Part shown: positions 15,603 through 24,628 of the stretch, piece by piece | Layout of the letters: the number at the start of each line of letters is the position of its first letter | Position numbering within the stretch: the stretch's first letter is position 1 | Source of the DNA: Neisseria brasiliensis | Lineage (GTDB): Bacteria > Pseudomonadota > Gammaproteobacteria > Burkholderiales > Neisseriaceae | DNA: 64,000 nt | Reading direction: 5' to 3' | Assembly (NCBI RefSeq): GCF_009671065.1 | Contig: NZ_CP046027.1 | Location: forward strand, 496,001-560,000 | Notes under the pieces: model-generated | What the model was told of the DNA's origin: nothing | Seen by the model: only the letters and a program-made list of their open reading frames with translations | Database searches by the model: none | Made by a program: the position numbers and the translations under genes

Positions 15603-18452
15603 TCAATCCTCATACGCTTCCATCGGTGGGCAAGAACACACCAAATTGCGGTCGCCATACACATCGTCCACACGGTTCACGCTCGGCCAGAATTTGTTTT
15701 CACGCACATACGCCAGTGGGAACACGGCTTCTTCGCGGCTGTATGGGTGCGTCCATTCTTCGGCGGTGACGTTAAACGAGGTATGCGGCGCATTGACCAG
15801 CGGATTGTCGTCTTTCGGCCAGTCGCCGTTTTGTACTTTCAACACTTCCTGCTTGATGGCTTTGAGTGCGGCGATGAAGCGGTCGAGTTCGGCTTTGCTT
15901 TCTGATTCGGTCGGCTCGATCATCAGTGTACCGGCCACGGGGAAGGAAACGGTCGGTGCGTGGAAACCGTAGTCCATCAGGCGCTTGGCGATGTCGGTTT
16001 CGGTGATGCCGCTTTCGGCTTTGAGTGGGCGTAAATCAACGATACATTCGTGCGCCACGCGGCCGTTTTTGCCGGTGTAGAGAATCGGATAATCTTCGCT
16101 CAAGGCTTGGGCGACGTAGTTGGCATTGAGCAACGCCCATTCAGTGGCTTGGCGCATACCTTGTTTGCCCATCATGGTGATGTACATCCAAGTAATCGGT
16201 AAAATCCCGGCCGAACCATACGGCGCGGCAGATACGGCACTCATGCCTTCGGTTGCACCTTCGACCGGCGCGACAACATGGCTTGGCGCAAACGGTGCCA
16301 GATGGGCTTTCAAACCGATTGGCCCCATGCCCGGGCCGCCGCCGCCATGTGGAATGCAGAAGGTTTTGTGCAGATTCATGTGCAACACGTCCGCCCCCAC
16401 TTCTGCCGGCTGCATGATGCCGACTTGGGCGTTCATGTTCGCGCCGTCCATATACACTTGGCCGCCGTTGTCGTGGATAATGCGGCAGATATCACGGATG
16501 CCTTCTTCGTACACGCCGTGGGTGGACGGATAGGTAATCATCAGCGCGCCGAGATGGTCTTTGTTTTGCTCGGCTTTTTGCTGCAAATCGGCGACATCGA
16601 CGTTGCCGTTTTCATCAGTTTTCACCACGATGATTTTCATGCCGAGCATGGCGGCGGTAGCAGGGTTGGTGCCGTGTGCTGATTGCGGAATCAGACAGAC
16701 GTTGCGTTCAGTGTCGCCGTTGGCTTCGTGGTAGCGGCGAATGGCCAACAAGCCGGTGTATTCGCCTGATGCGCCGGAATTGGGTTGCAGGCTGATGGCA
16801 TCGAAACCGGTAATCGCTTCAAGCTGGGTTTGCAAACCTTGCAGCAATTCGCGGTAGCCCTCGGTTTGTTCGCTCGGTGCAAACGGATGCAGATTGGCAA
16901 ATTCCGGCCAGGTAATCGGAATCATCTCGCTGGTGGCGTTGAGCTTCATGGTGCAGCTGCCGAGCGAAATCATGCCGCGGTTCATCGCCAAATCGCGCTC
17001 TTCCAGCTTTTTCAGGTAGCGCAGCATTTCGTGTTCGGTGTGGTAGCGGTTGAACACTTCATGCGTAAGAATTTCGTCTTGACGCAACAGGTTTTGCTTC
17101 AGACGGCCTGTGATTTCGCCGCTGCAATCAATGTCGGTTTTGCCGGTAAACAAAGTCACCAATACCGCCAATTCGCCCACAGTTGATTCTTCGCTAAACG
17201 CCACGGCGATTTGGGTTTCACCCACTCGGCGCAGGTTGTAGCCTGCGTTTAAAGCGTTTTGATAAATGTCAGCGGCTTTATCGCCGCACTCAACCAAAAC
17301 GGTATCAAAGAAAGTTTCATGCACCACTTTCAGGCCGTCTGAAACCAAGGCATCGGCAAACGCGGAAGCCAGCGCATGAATGCGTTGCGCGATGCGCTTC
17401 ACGCCTTCGGGGCCGTGATAAACCGCATACATACCGGCCAAATTTGCCAGCAAGGCTTGCGCGGTGCAGATGTTGGACGTGGCCTTTTCGCGGCGGATGT
17501 GCTGCTCGCGGGTCGATAAAGCCATGCGCAAGGCCGGTTTGCCTGAAGCATCTTTCGATACGCCGATGATGCGGCCGGGAGCCGAGCGTTTGAATTCGTC
17601 TTTAAAAGCAAAATACGCGGCGTGTGGCCCACCAAAACCCATCGGCACACCAAAACGCTGCGTGTTGCCCAAGGCAATGTCGGCACCCATTTCAGCGGGC
17701 GATTTCAGCAACACCAAGCTCATCACATCAGCCGCCACCGCCACAATCGCGCCGGTTTCTTTCAGACGGCCAATCACATCGCTCAAATCGACTACATCGC
17801 CGTCTTTGCCGACATATTGCAACAAAGCACCGAAATATTCGCCCTCAGCCGCTTTGGCAAAATCGCCCACCACCAATTCAAAATCAAAATATTTGGCGCG
17901 CGTTTTCATCACGTCCAGCGTTTGCGGATAGACGCGTTCATCGACAAAAAAGCGGTTCGATTTAGACTTGCCCACGCGTTTGGCCATCGCCATTGCTTCG
18001 GCAGCAGCGGTTGCTTCGTCCAACAAAGAGGCACCGGCCACTTCAAAACCGCTCAAATCGATACACACCTGCTGGAAATTCAACAAAGCCTGCAAACGCC
18101 CTTGCGCGATTTCCGCTTGATACGGCGTGTAAGCGGTGTACCAGCCCGGATTTTCCAACACATTGCGCACAATCACATTCGGCAGGCGGGTCGGATAATA
18201 GCCCAAACCAATATAGGATTTATTGATTTTGTTTTTCGCCGCAATCGATTTGATTTTGGCCAAGGCTTCGGCTTCGGTCAGCGCTTCAGGCAAATCGAGT
18301 TCAGACGGCATGCGGATCGATTGCGGCACGGTGTGATCAACAAAATCCGCCATGCTTTTTTCGCCGAGCGCAGCCAACAACGCTTCTTGGTCGCGAAAGC
18401 TGATGTGGCGCGCAGAAAATTCGTTTTTATCAAATAATTCATTCAGTTTCAT
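15603..18452 (-). CDS. gcvP: Glycine dehydrogenase (decarboxylating), P protein
   Basis: A single-chain 949-residue P protein that decarboxylates glycine through pyridoxal phosphate and passes the aminomethyl group to GcvH. The N-terminal half has SYIGLGYYPTRLPNVIVRNVLENPGW-type sequence; the C-terminal half has the PLP-lysine region NLHKTFCIPHGGGGPGMGP near residue 700. Both halves of the ancestral duplication are intact. Four DUS cores are embedded in the frame (for example at 17099 and 17331). It is separated from gcvH and gcvT by tag, an MFS gene and a broken channel gene. Confidence 0.97.
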   Translation of the reverse strand: MKLNELFDKNEFSARHISFRDQEALLAALGEKSMADFVDHTVPQSIRMPSELDLPEALTEAEALAKIKSIAAKNKINKSYIGLGYYPTRLPNVIVRNVLENPGWYTAYTPYQAEIAQGRLQALLNFQQVCIDLSGFEVAGASLLDEATAAAEAMAMAKRVGKSKSNRFFVDERVYPQTLDVMKTRAKYFDFELVVGDFAKAAEGEYFGALLQYVGKDGDVVDLSDVIGRLKETGAIVAVAADVMSLVLLKSPAEMGADIALGNTQRFGVPMGFGGPHAAYFAFKDEFKRSAPGRIIGVSKDASGKPALRMALSTREQHIRREKATSNICTAQALLANLAGMYAVYHGPEGVKRIAQRIHALASAFADALVSDGLKVVHETFFDTVLVECGDKAADIYQNALNAGYNLRRVGETQIAVAFSEESTVGELAVLVTLFTGKTDIDCSGEITGRLKQNLLRQDEILTHEVFNRYHTEHEMLRYLKKLEERDLAMNRGMISLGSCTMKLNATSEMIPITWPEFANLHPFAPSEQTEGYRELLQGLQTQLEAITGFDAISLQPNSGASGEYTGLLAIRRYHEANGDTERNVCLIPQSAHGTNPATAAMLGMKIIVVKTDENGNVDVADLQQKAEQNKDHLGALMITYPSTHGVYEEGIRDICRIIHDNGGQVYMDGANMNAQVGIMQPAEVGADVLHMNLHKTFCIPHGGGGPGMGPIGLKAHLAPFAPSHVVAPVEGATEGMSAVSAAPYGSAGILPITWMYITMMGKQGMRQATEWALLNANYVAQALSEDYPILYTGKNGRVAHECIVDLRPLKAESGITETDIAKRLMDYGFHAPTVSFPVAGTLMIEPTESESKAELDRFIAALKAIKQEVLKVQNGDWPKDDNPLVNAPHTSFNVTAEEWTHPYSREEAVFPLAYVRENKFWPSVNRVDDVYGDRNLVCSCPPMEAYED

Positions 18453-18499
18453 CTATTTACTCCTTTTAAACAGGCAGGCCATTAGCCTATCAATCAGCG

Positions 18500-18535
18500 T
18501 TCAGACGGCCTGATTATTCATAAAGGCCGTCTGAA
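18500..18535 (-). terminator. DUS-pair hairpin between the ClC remnant and gcvP
   Basis: TTCAGACGGCCT (18500-18511) and AGGCCGTCTGAA (18524-18535) lie 14 bases past the end of the ClC reading frame. Confidence 0.65.
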
Positions 18536-18548
18536 AAAACATTCATCT

Positions 18549-19781
18549 TTATGCTTTTCTTTGCAGCATTTGATACACAAACAAACCGCCCACCATGCAC
18601 ACGCACAAGGGCATCCAATACGCTGTCGAAAAGCGCGATACTTCCAACATAAACACCAGCGCGGTCAGTACCATTTTTTGCGACAAACCCAAAAACACCG
18701 CCGCGCCGACAAACGCCGCCGCACCCAACGGCACCACCGGAAAATACACATTCCACGCCACGGCAAACAGCAAACCCAGCAAACCACCGAGCATCATCGA
18801 AGGCGTCAGCCTGCCGCCGTATGCACCGGCCAACATCGCCAAAATCACCGCCAGCCATTTCGCCGCCAGCAAGCCCGTGGCGTATTCCCAGTCGATCAAC
18901 GCGGCAAAGGTCAATTGGTTGCCCGCCTTGCCGTTGCCCAATATGCCGGGGTAATACATCGACACCGCGCCAATCAGGCCGAAGCACGCCACCGACAACA
19001 CAATCATCTTCGGGCTTTTGCGCGGCAGCTTCGGCAGCTTTAATACGCAGCGGTCAAACGCATACACGCCCAGCGCAATCAGCGGCCCCGCCACCAATGC
19101 TCAGCCAACCAGCGAATGTTCAAACGGAATTTGTGGCACCACATACTGCACCACATCGCCCAATACCGTGCGCGTAACCATCGCTGCCGTGCCGCTGGTC
19201 ATCAAAGCCGCCACCACCAACGGCGTTTCCCAGCTCAACAGCAAGGTTTCCAAAATAAAAATCGTCGCCGCAAACGGCATGTTATATACCGCCGCCAACC
19301 CCGCACCCGACGCGCAAGCCAGCAACACGCGGCGTTTTTCGGCCGATAAGCCGCGATAGCCCGACCATTTCTCCGCCACCGCCACGCTCATTTCGCGCGG
19401 AGCCACTTCACGCCCCAAAGGCGAACCCATACCCACGGTAACGATTTGCAGCAACGCATGCCAAGTGGTTGCGCGAAACGGCATCGCTTCGCCTTTTAGT
19501 GCGTTTTTCACTTCCACCAAAGGCTTGCAATAGCGGTGCACCATCACCCAGCCAACACCGGCCACCAAGCCGCAAGCGAGCAACACCCACAAACGGCGCA
19601 CCGGCGTAGCTTGTTCCACCCTTTCGCGAAACGACATATGCGCATCGAGAAAGCCATAGCCAAACGCATAATGCTGTATGGTATGCAGCAACACGGTAAA
19701 CAACACGCCGATGCAGCCGGCAACCACACCGATGACCAACAAAGAAGAAAGGAAGCGTACGTTGAGTTTTAATACATTCAT
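18549..19781 (-). pseudogene. ClC-type chloride channel/transporter interrupted by an in-frame TGA
   Basis: Two frames, 19781-19101 (226 residues) and 19097-18549, are exactly in phase and together make a ClC protein of about 410 residues. The N-terminal part has several membrane helices and the GSPLGREVAP segment matching the ClC GREGP-type filter loop; the C-terminal part continues with ALVAGPLIALGVYAFDR. The single break is TGA at 19103-19101, where TGG (Trp) would restore the frame. No other lesion is seen, so inactivation looks recent. The second frame could restart at TTG 19097, but half a channel would not work alone. Confidence 0.85.
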
Positions 19782-19834
19782 TGTTTTAATTCAGTTTTTT
19801 ACAGATAAGCAACCGCGCTATCCGTTTGATTCAT

Positions 19835-21007
19835 TTAAGCAACAGTTTCAGATGGCCTATTGACCATGCCTTTGAACACAATGGCGATGGCCAGCACCTG
19901 CACCGCCAATAACGCCCAGACCACGCCGCGCCAATCAGCAGCCTTAAACGCCAAACCGCACAGCCACGCGCCGAACGTGCCGCCGCTGTAATACGCCATG
20001 TAATACAAGCCCGATGCCAGCGAGCGGCCTTCTTTCACATTGGCGGCAATATAATTGATGGTCGCCGCCTGCGTGATGAACACACCCGACGACATCAACA
20101 CCAGCCCGACAATAATCAGCGGCAAATCAGTCGCCAAAGTCAGCAACACACCTGTCATCGACACAGCCACCGCCAGCAAAATCGTTTTCACGCTGCCAAA
20201 ATGTGTCATCAGTCTGGCCGACAACGGCGTAATCACCATACCAATCAGATACACGGCAAAAATATTTGCCAACGCGCTACTGCTCAAGCGATAAGGCGCA
20301 TCGGCCAAATGCAGGTTGATGTAGGTAAAGCAGCCCACTAAGGAAAACAACACGCAGCCGCCCAACGAACACGCCGCAAACACATAACGGTTGTGCAAAT
20401 GCGATTTGAGTGTATTCAAAGCCGTCTGAAAATTCGGTTTCGGCACAAAATTCTGCGATTTAGGCAACTGCTTCCACACAAACACCGCGCAAGCCAAGCT
20501 CAACACTGCCATCACATAAAACGCCGTGCGCCAGTCAAACCACTCCGTCAGATAGCCCAACAGGAAACGGCCAAGAAACCCGCCCAATACCGTGCCCGAC
20601 ACATACATCGTCATCAGCTGCACGACTTCGTTTTGAGTAAACTCTTCGCCGATATAGGCAATCAGCACCACCGTAATCCCCGGCACCGCCAAGCCCTGCA
20701 AAAAACGCAACAGCGTAAACATTTCAATATTCGGCGACCACGCCAGCAGCATGGTTGGCAAAGCCAGATAAATCAGCGCCCCAACCACAAACAGCTTGCG
20801 CCCGAACGCATCCGACAACATGCCCATAAACGGCGACATCAAAGCCACGCCCAACACCGTCGCCCCCACCGACAAACCCGCCTGCACCGCCGTGGCATTC
20901 AGCTCCGCCATCAACACGGGCAACACCGCCTGCACAGAATACACCTGCAAGAATGCCGACATACCGGTCAGCAAAATAGCGGTTTTTAAAAGGCCGTTCA
21001 GTTTCAT
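19835..21007 (-). CDS. MFS transporter, YnfM-like drug/sugar efflux type
   Basis: A 390-residue protein with 12 predicted membrane helices. It shows the MFS loop 2-3 motif GMLSDAFGRKLFVVG near residue 61 and QGLAVPGITVVLIAYIGEE in helix 4, typical of the proton-driven YnfM/arabinose-efflux-like exporters. The substrate is unknown. It starts MKLNGLLKTAILLTG without a signal peptide. It lies between tag and the broken ClC gene on the same strand, in a block that splits gcvP from gcvH. Confidence 0.88.
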   Translation of the reverse strand: MKLNGLLKTAILLTGMSAFLQVYSVQAVLPVLMAELNATAVQAGLSVGATVLGVALMSPFMGMLSDAFGRKLFVVGALIYLALPTMLLAWSPNIEMFTLLRFLQGLAVPGITVVLIAYIGEEFTQNEVVQLMTMYVSGTVLGGFLGRFLLGYLTEWFDWRTAFYVMAVLSLACAVFVWKQLPKSQNFVPKPNFQTALNTLKSHLHNRYVFAACSLGGCVLFSLVGCFTYINLHLADAPYRLSSSALANIFAVYLIGMVITPLSARLMTHFGSVKTILLAVAVSMTGVLLTLATDLPLIIVGLVLMSSGVFITQAATINYIAANVKEGRSLASGLYYMAYYSGGTFGAWLCGLAFKAADWRGVVWALLAVQVLAIAIVFKGMVNRPSETVA

Positions 21008-21118
21008 GATAGGGTTCTTTGCGTGTGTTTTTACGTTGGAATTTTAATCTATTTATTTGAATTGTTTTATTTTTTATCTGACCTCCACCTAAGTAGAAGC
21101 CGACTATTTTTTGATAAA

Positions 21119-21159
21119 AAGGCCATCTGAAAATCAACACCGGCCTATTCAGACGGCCT
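21119..21159 (-). terminator. Imperfect DUS pair overlapping the tag stop codon
   Basis: AAGGCCATCTGAAA (one mismatch) pairs with TTCAGACGGCCT at 21148-21159. The tag stop codon TGA (21151-21149) is the TGA inside GCCGTCTGAA, so the last sense codons of tag are part of the DUS. Confidence 0.6.
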
Positions 21160-21700
21160 CAGTCCATTTTGCGCCCGCCGCCAAAGTTTGCCGATAAATC
21201 GGGCAACGCTCGTCATGCGCACCTTTTAAATAACCGGTGCTCATCAAAAATTCACCGACAATTTCGCCGCCAACAAATTTGAAATGCTGCTTAAACAATT
21301 TCACCCACGCTGCTTTCTCGCGCGGATGATGGGCATCGAGCCAGTTTTTAAACGAACCGTATTCGGCCTGCAAACGCAAAATCGCGCGAGCATTATCAAT
21401 AGCCGCATTGATTTTCAAACGGTTGCGCACAATCCCTGCATCGCTCAACAATCTTTCAATATCGTGTTCATCAAAGACCGCCACTTTAGCAATGTCAAAT
21501 TCGGCATAGGCCGTCTGAAACGCGTGCTGCTTCTTCAGCATCAGCGTCCAATTCAAACCGGCTTGGTTGATTTCCAAAATCAATCGACCAAACAACGCAT
21601 TGTCATCATCAACGGGAAACCCGTATTGATGATCGTGGTAATGCTTGTTTGGGTCATCGGTATCGGGCGGCAGGCTGTTGGCGAAATCGCAATAATTCAT
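21149..21700 (-). CDS. tag: DNA-3-methyladenine glycosylase I
   Basis: A 183-residue Tag family enzyme that excises 3-methyladenine from DNA. Zinc ligands expected for the family are present: Cys4 (MNYC) and a His in YHDHQYG near the N-terminus, and HDERC near the C-terminus. The ligand pocket region FGRLILEINQAGLNWTLMLKKQ is typical. The C-terminal residues TEAV and the stop are encoded by a DUS. The gene lies downstream of gcvH but a strong hairpin separates them. Confidence 0.95.
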   Translation of the reverse strand: MNYCDFANSLPPDTDDPNKHYHDHQYGFPVDDDNALFGRLILEINQAGLNWTLMLKKQHAFQTAYAEFDIAKVAVFDEHDIERLLSDAGIVRNRLKINAAIDNARAILRLQAEYGSFKNWLDAHHPREKAAWVKLFKQHFKFVGGEIVGEFLMSTGYLKGAHDERCPIYRQTLAAGAKWTEAV

Positions 21701-21718
21701 GGTGTTTCTTTAATGCAC

Positions 21719-21760
21719 AAAGGCCGTCTGAAAAAGTAGTTCGTTTTCAGACGGCCTTTT
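21719..21760 (-). terminator. DUS-pair terminator after gcvH
   Basis: AAAGGCCGTCTGAAAA and TTTTCAGACGGCCTTTT form a long symmetrical stem nine bases past the gcvH stop. Confidence 0.85.
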
Positions 21761-21768
21761 ACAGCGGA

Positions 21769-22152
21769 TTAATTGACTTCGTTAGCGTATTGCTCAGCAG
21801 TCAGCAAGCCGTCTAAATCAGCCGGATTAGCCGGTTTGATTTTGAAGAACCAGCCTTCGCCGTATGGATCGCTGTTGGCGGTTTCCGGCGCGCTTGGCAA
21901 ATCATCGTTGACAGCCACAATTTCACCGGCAATCGGTGCGTACACGTCAGATGCGGCTTTCACCGATTCCACTACACCTGCTTGCTCTTCAGCCGCCAAG
22001 TTGGCGCCGACTTCAGGCAACTCGATAAACACGATGTCGCCCAACAATTCTTGCGCGTGATGGGTGATGCCGACCGTTACCGTGCCGTCGGCTTCGGTGC
22101 GCAACCATTCGTGGCTGGCGACGTATTTCAATTCTGCTGGGATATTGCTCAT
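21769..22152 (-). CDS. gcvH: Glycine cleavage system H protein
   Basis: A 127-residue lipoyl carrier protein. The lipoylated Lys65 sits in GVVESVKAASDVYAP and the N-terminal SHEWLR motif is present. It shuttles the aminomethyl group from GcvP to GcvT. The TATSEC-like C-terminus has normal length. It lies 40 bases after a small lipoprotein gene and downstream of gcvT on the same strand. Confidence 0.97.
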   Translation of the reverse strand: MSNIPAELKYVASHEWLRTEADGTVTVGITHHAQELLGDIVFIELPEVGANLAAEEQAGVVESVKAASDVYAPIAGEIVAVNDDLPSAPETANSDPYGEGWFFKIKPANPADLDGLLTAEQYANEVN

Positions 22153-22191
22153 TTTGTGTTCTCCAAAAGTAGGTTAGATTAAACTCTGACA

Positions 22192-22320
22192 TTATTTTTC
22201 ACATTTTCCGGTCGCTTCGTTGTAGCTGCCGCCCTGATCCAAACAACGGTCTTTGGCATCGCAGCCGACTAAATTCAAGCATACCGAAAAAATCAGTAAA
22301 AAAATGATATTTTGTTTCAC
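22192..22320 (-). CDS. Small predicted lipoprotein (42 residues)
   Basis: A GTG at 22320, preceded by TGGAAG eight bases upstream, opens a 42-residue frame: a hydrophobic signal (KQNIIFLLIFSVCLNLVGC) with a good lipobox LVGC, then DAKDRCLDQGGSYNEATGKCEK. The CLDxGGxY...C pattern is common in tiny proteobacterial lipoproteins of unknown role. It is in the gcvT-gcvH intergenic space. A DUS pair separates it from gcvT. Too short for usual gene callers, but signal, lipobox and ribosome binding site agree. Confidence 0.68.
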   Translation of the reverse strand: MKQNIIFLLIFSVCLNLVGCDAKDRCLDQGGSYNEATGKCEK

Positions 22321-22340
22321 TTATTGTGCTTCCATCATTG

Positions 22341-22375
22341 TTCAGACGGCTTCACTCATCATTAGGCCGTCTGAA
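22341..22375 (-). terminator. DUS-pair hairpin after gcvT
   Basis: TTCAGACGGC (22341-22350) and AGGCCGTCTGAA (22364-22375) form a stem seven bases past the gcvT stop, ahead of the small lipoprotein gene. Confidence 0.7.
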
Positions 22376-22381
22376 ACTTAA

Positions 22382-23482
22382 TCAGTCAAATTGTTTTTGG
22401 CCATTGCGTACAAACGGCAGTTTCAATACGCGTACATCCACTTCCTTGCCGCGAATCAACACTTTAGCCGCTTCGCCGTCAAAATCTTTCGGCAAGCGGG
22501 CGATGGCGATGGATTGTTTCAGGCTTGGGGAAAACACGCCGCTGGTAGTGATGCCGTTGCCTTTGTCGGTGACCACTTCCATGCCTGCGCGCAACACGCC
22601 GCCTTTATCCAGCAGCAGGCCAACTTGTTTCACCGCCACGCCTTTTTCTTTCAGCGCAACCACGGCGACCTTGCCGACAAAATCGCGGGCTTCGTCTTTT
22701 AAATCCACCGTCCAGCTCATGCCGGCTTCGAGCGGGCTGGTGTCGTCGTCCATGTCGTTGCCGTACAGGTTCATGCCTGCTTCCATGCGCAAGGTGTCGC
22801 GCGCACCCAAACCGCAAGGCTGCACGCCTGCCGCTTGCAGGGCTTTGAAAAATTCAGATGCTTCGGTTGCCGGTAAAATCACTTCCACGCCGTCTTCGCC
22901 GGTATAGCCGGTGCGGGCAACAAACCAATTACCGCCGAAATTGTGGCCTTGGAATGGTTTGAGCGCGTTTACCTGCTCCGCCCATTCGGGTTTGACGGTC
23001 AATAATTTCTCAACCGCTTTCGGGCCTTGCACCGCCAGCATCGCCAAATCGGTGCGCGGCGTTAAGTTTACGCCGAAGGCTTGGCCGATTTTTTGGAATT
23101 GGGCGCTGTCTTTTTCGCGGGTCGCGCCGTTGGACACAATACGGTATTGCGTTTCGGCTTCATTCATGCGGTAAACGATTAAGTCATCGATAACGCCGCC
23201 GTTGTCGTTCAACAAAGCAGAATATAAGGCTTTGCCGACAAAGGCTAATTTATCGACATCGTTGGCCAATAATTTGCGGAAAAAGGCTTTCGCTTGCTCG
23301 CCGGCCACATCGGTAACCAGCATATGGGATACGTCGAACATACCGGCATCGGTGCGCACGGCTTCGTGTTCGGCGATTTGCGAACCATAATTCACAGGCA
23401 ATTCCCAGCCGGCAAAATCAACCAGCTTGCCGCCTGCTTCGATATGGTTTTGATGAAAAGGGGTGATGTTGGGGGCAGTCAT
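22382..23482 (-). CDS. gcvT: Aminomethyltransferase, glycine cleavage T protein
   Basis: A 366-residue T protein that transfers the one-carbon unit from aminomethyl-GcvH to tetrahydrofolate. The N-terminal HIEAGGKLVDFAGWELPVNYGSQIAEH, the folate-site segment MFDVSHM, and GYTGEDGVEVILP are typical. The length is normal. Expression is expected to rise with glycine through the tandem riboswitch in its leader, and the Lrp-type gene is divergent. Confidence 0.97.
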   Translation of the reverse strand: MTAPNITPFHQNHIEAGGKLVDFAGWELPVNYGSQIAEHEAVRTDAGMFDVSHMLVTDVAGEQAKAFFRKLLANDVDKLAFVGKALYSALLNDNGGVIDDLIVYRMNEAETQYRIVSNGATREKDSAQFQKIGQAFGVNLTPRTDLAMLAVQGPKAVEKLLTVKPEWAEQVNALKPFQGHNFGGNWFVARTGYTGEDGVEVILPATEASEFFKALQAAGVQPCGLGARDTLRMEAGMNLYGNDMDDDTSPLEAGMSWTVDLKDEARDFVGKVAVVALKEKGVAVKQVGLLLDKGGVLRAGMEVVTDKGNGITTSGVFSPSLKQSIAIARLPKDFDGEAAKVLIRGKEVDVRVLKLPFVRNGQKQFD

Positions 23483-23540
23483 ATCAAGTTCTCCAGTATA
23501 TTAGCGCCATCGCACGTTGCTGTTTTTATCTGCGCGTATG

Positions 23541-23793
23541 ACCCTATCTGTCCTTGAACCTGAGATTTTCGGCGCCGTGTCGTTTCGACCGCAATCTGCT
23601 CATTGCGCGCCATTTGGCAACGGGTGTCTGAATGGTGGTTCAGACGGCCTTCTCCCCTTCGGTGGGCATGATGCAATATCGTGCCGCTCTCCAGATGTTT
23701 TATTTCAACGAGCAGTCCTTTTACCTGAGCGATTTAAGGGCATCTGCGCCTTCGGTGGCTGCCGGTAGTTGAATCAGCAGCGCTCTCCTGCAC
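23541..23793 (-). promoter_or_regulatory. Tandem glycine riboswitch
   Basis: On the minus strand two glycine aptamers lie in series. The first (about 23793-23707) opens GGAGAGCGC and has ACCGAAGG, CTCAGGTAAAAGGAC. The second (about 23693-23541) opens GGAGAGCGG and has CACCGAAGGGG, CTCAGGTTCAAGGACAG. These are the conserved blocks of the gcvT riboswitch class, separated by a short A-rich linker. The gcvT ATG is about 58 bases further on. The variable P3-type stem of aptamer 2 contains an AG-dialect DUS (23639-23650). Confidence 0.92.
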
Positions 23794-24051
23794 GTTTTTT
23801 GATTATGGCGTGATTCTTTTTTCGGGGCAAGCATTCTTTGGGATTATTTTTATGCAACCTATTAACAATAAAATATTAATAGCATGATTAAATTAATTTT
23901 GCCCGATTTGCGGTTTTTAACACAGATTATTTTTGTAAAGATTCTTTTATTGAACTATTGTATGTTAAGTTTATTTAGCTTAAGATTATAAAAAACTGTT
24001 ATCCTTCATTTTTTTTAACACGCAGGCCACACGAATAAAGGGAGATAATAA
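23794..24051. other. AT-rich divergent promoter region of gcvT and lrp
   Basis: This stretch is very AT-rich and holds the start sites for the riboswitch transcript and for the divergent Lrp gene. I see no open frame or repeat, and no promoter good enough to place precisely. AT-rich tracts of this kind are typical Lrp-binding regions, so cross-regulation of gcvT by the divergent Lrp protein is plausible. Confidence 0.4.
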
Positions 24052-24534
24052 ATGGCTCAAATCACTTTGGATAAAACAGACCTTAAAATTTTACAGGTTT
24101 TGCAGGAAAACGGCCGCCTGACCAATGTCGAGCTTTCCGAACGTGTTGCCCTCTCTCCTTCTCCGTGTTTACGCCGTCTGAAACAATTAGAAGATGCCGG
24201 CATCATTCGCAAATATGCGGCTTTATTGTCGCCGGTTGCCGTTGAATTAGGCTTGCAGGCATTTATCCGCGTTTCCATCAGCAAAGCGGCTGATGCACGT
24301 GATGATTTTTCGCAAGCAGTGCAAAACTGGCCGGAAGTGTTGAGCTGCTTTGCGCTGACCGGTGAAACCGATTACCTGCTGCATGCCTTTTTCACCGATA
24401 TGAACGCGTTCTCTCATTTCGTTTTGGATACTTTATTGTCACACCACGGCGTGCAAGATGCGCAATCGAGCTTTGTGTTGAAAGAAATCAAAAATACCAC
24501 CGCCCTGCCGCTGTCGCATTTGCAACAAGACTAA
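24052..24534 (+). CDS. Lrp/AsnC family transcriptional regulator
   Basis: A 160-residue Lrp family protein. The N-terminal winged helix contains LDKTDLKILQVLQENGRLTNVELSERVALSPSPCLRRLKQLEDAGII, followed by a RAM (amino-acid sensing) domain from about residue 70. Lrp proteins respond to leucine or other amino acids and form octamers on DNA. The start has an excellent GGAGA site. The gene is divergent from the gcvT riboswitch transcript, the same arrangement as the meningococcal Lrp homologue as I remember it. Confidence 0.93.
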   Translation: MAQITLDKTDLKILQVLQENGRLTNVELSERVALSPSPCLRRLKQLEDAGIIRKYAALLSPVAVELGLQAFIRVSISKAADARDDFSQAVQNWPEVLSCFALTGETDYLLHAFFTDMNAFSHFVLDTLLSHHGVQDAQSSFVLKEIKNTTALPLSHLQQD

Positions 24535-24552
24535 TTTTTGCACCCATACAAC

Positions 24553-24581
24553 AGGTCGTCTGAAACTCATTCAGACGGCCT
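24553..24581 (+). terminator. DUS-pair hairpin after lrp with one variant arm
   Basis: AGGTCGTCTGAA (24553-24564) pairs with TTCAGACGGCCT (24570-24581) with one G-T wobble. The first arm matches the variant uptake word described for N. mucosa-type strains (AG-mucDUS), while its partner is the standard AG dialect. Confidence 0.7.
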
Positions 24582-24628
24582 GATTATTTGCTATAATTGA
24601 GAATTACTCTTATATAAGCATGGTCTAA

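Noticed and set aside
17622..18437. Open frame (271 codons) opposite gcvP
   Set aside because: Shadow of gcvP codon usage without a recognisable domain.
19101..19103. Selenocysteine or tryptophan recoding of the TGA in the ClC gene
   Set aside because: No selenocysteine insertion hairpin is evident, TGA serves as an ordinary stop in many nearby genes, and a TGG to TGA mutation is simpler.
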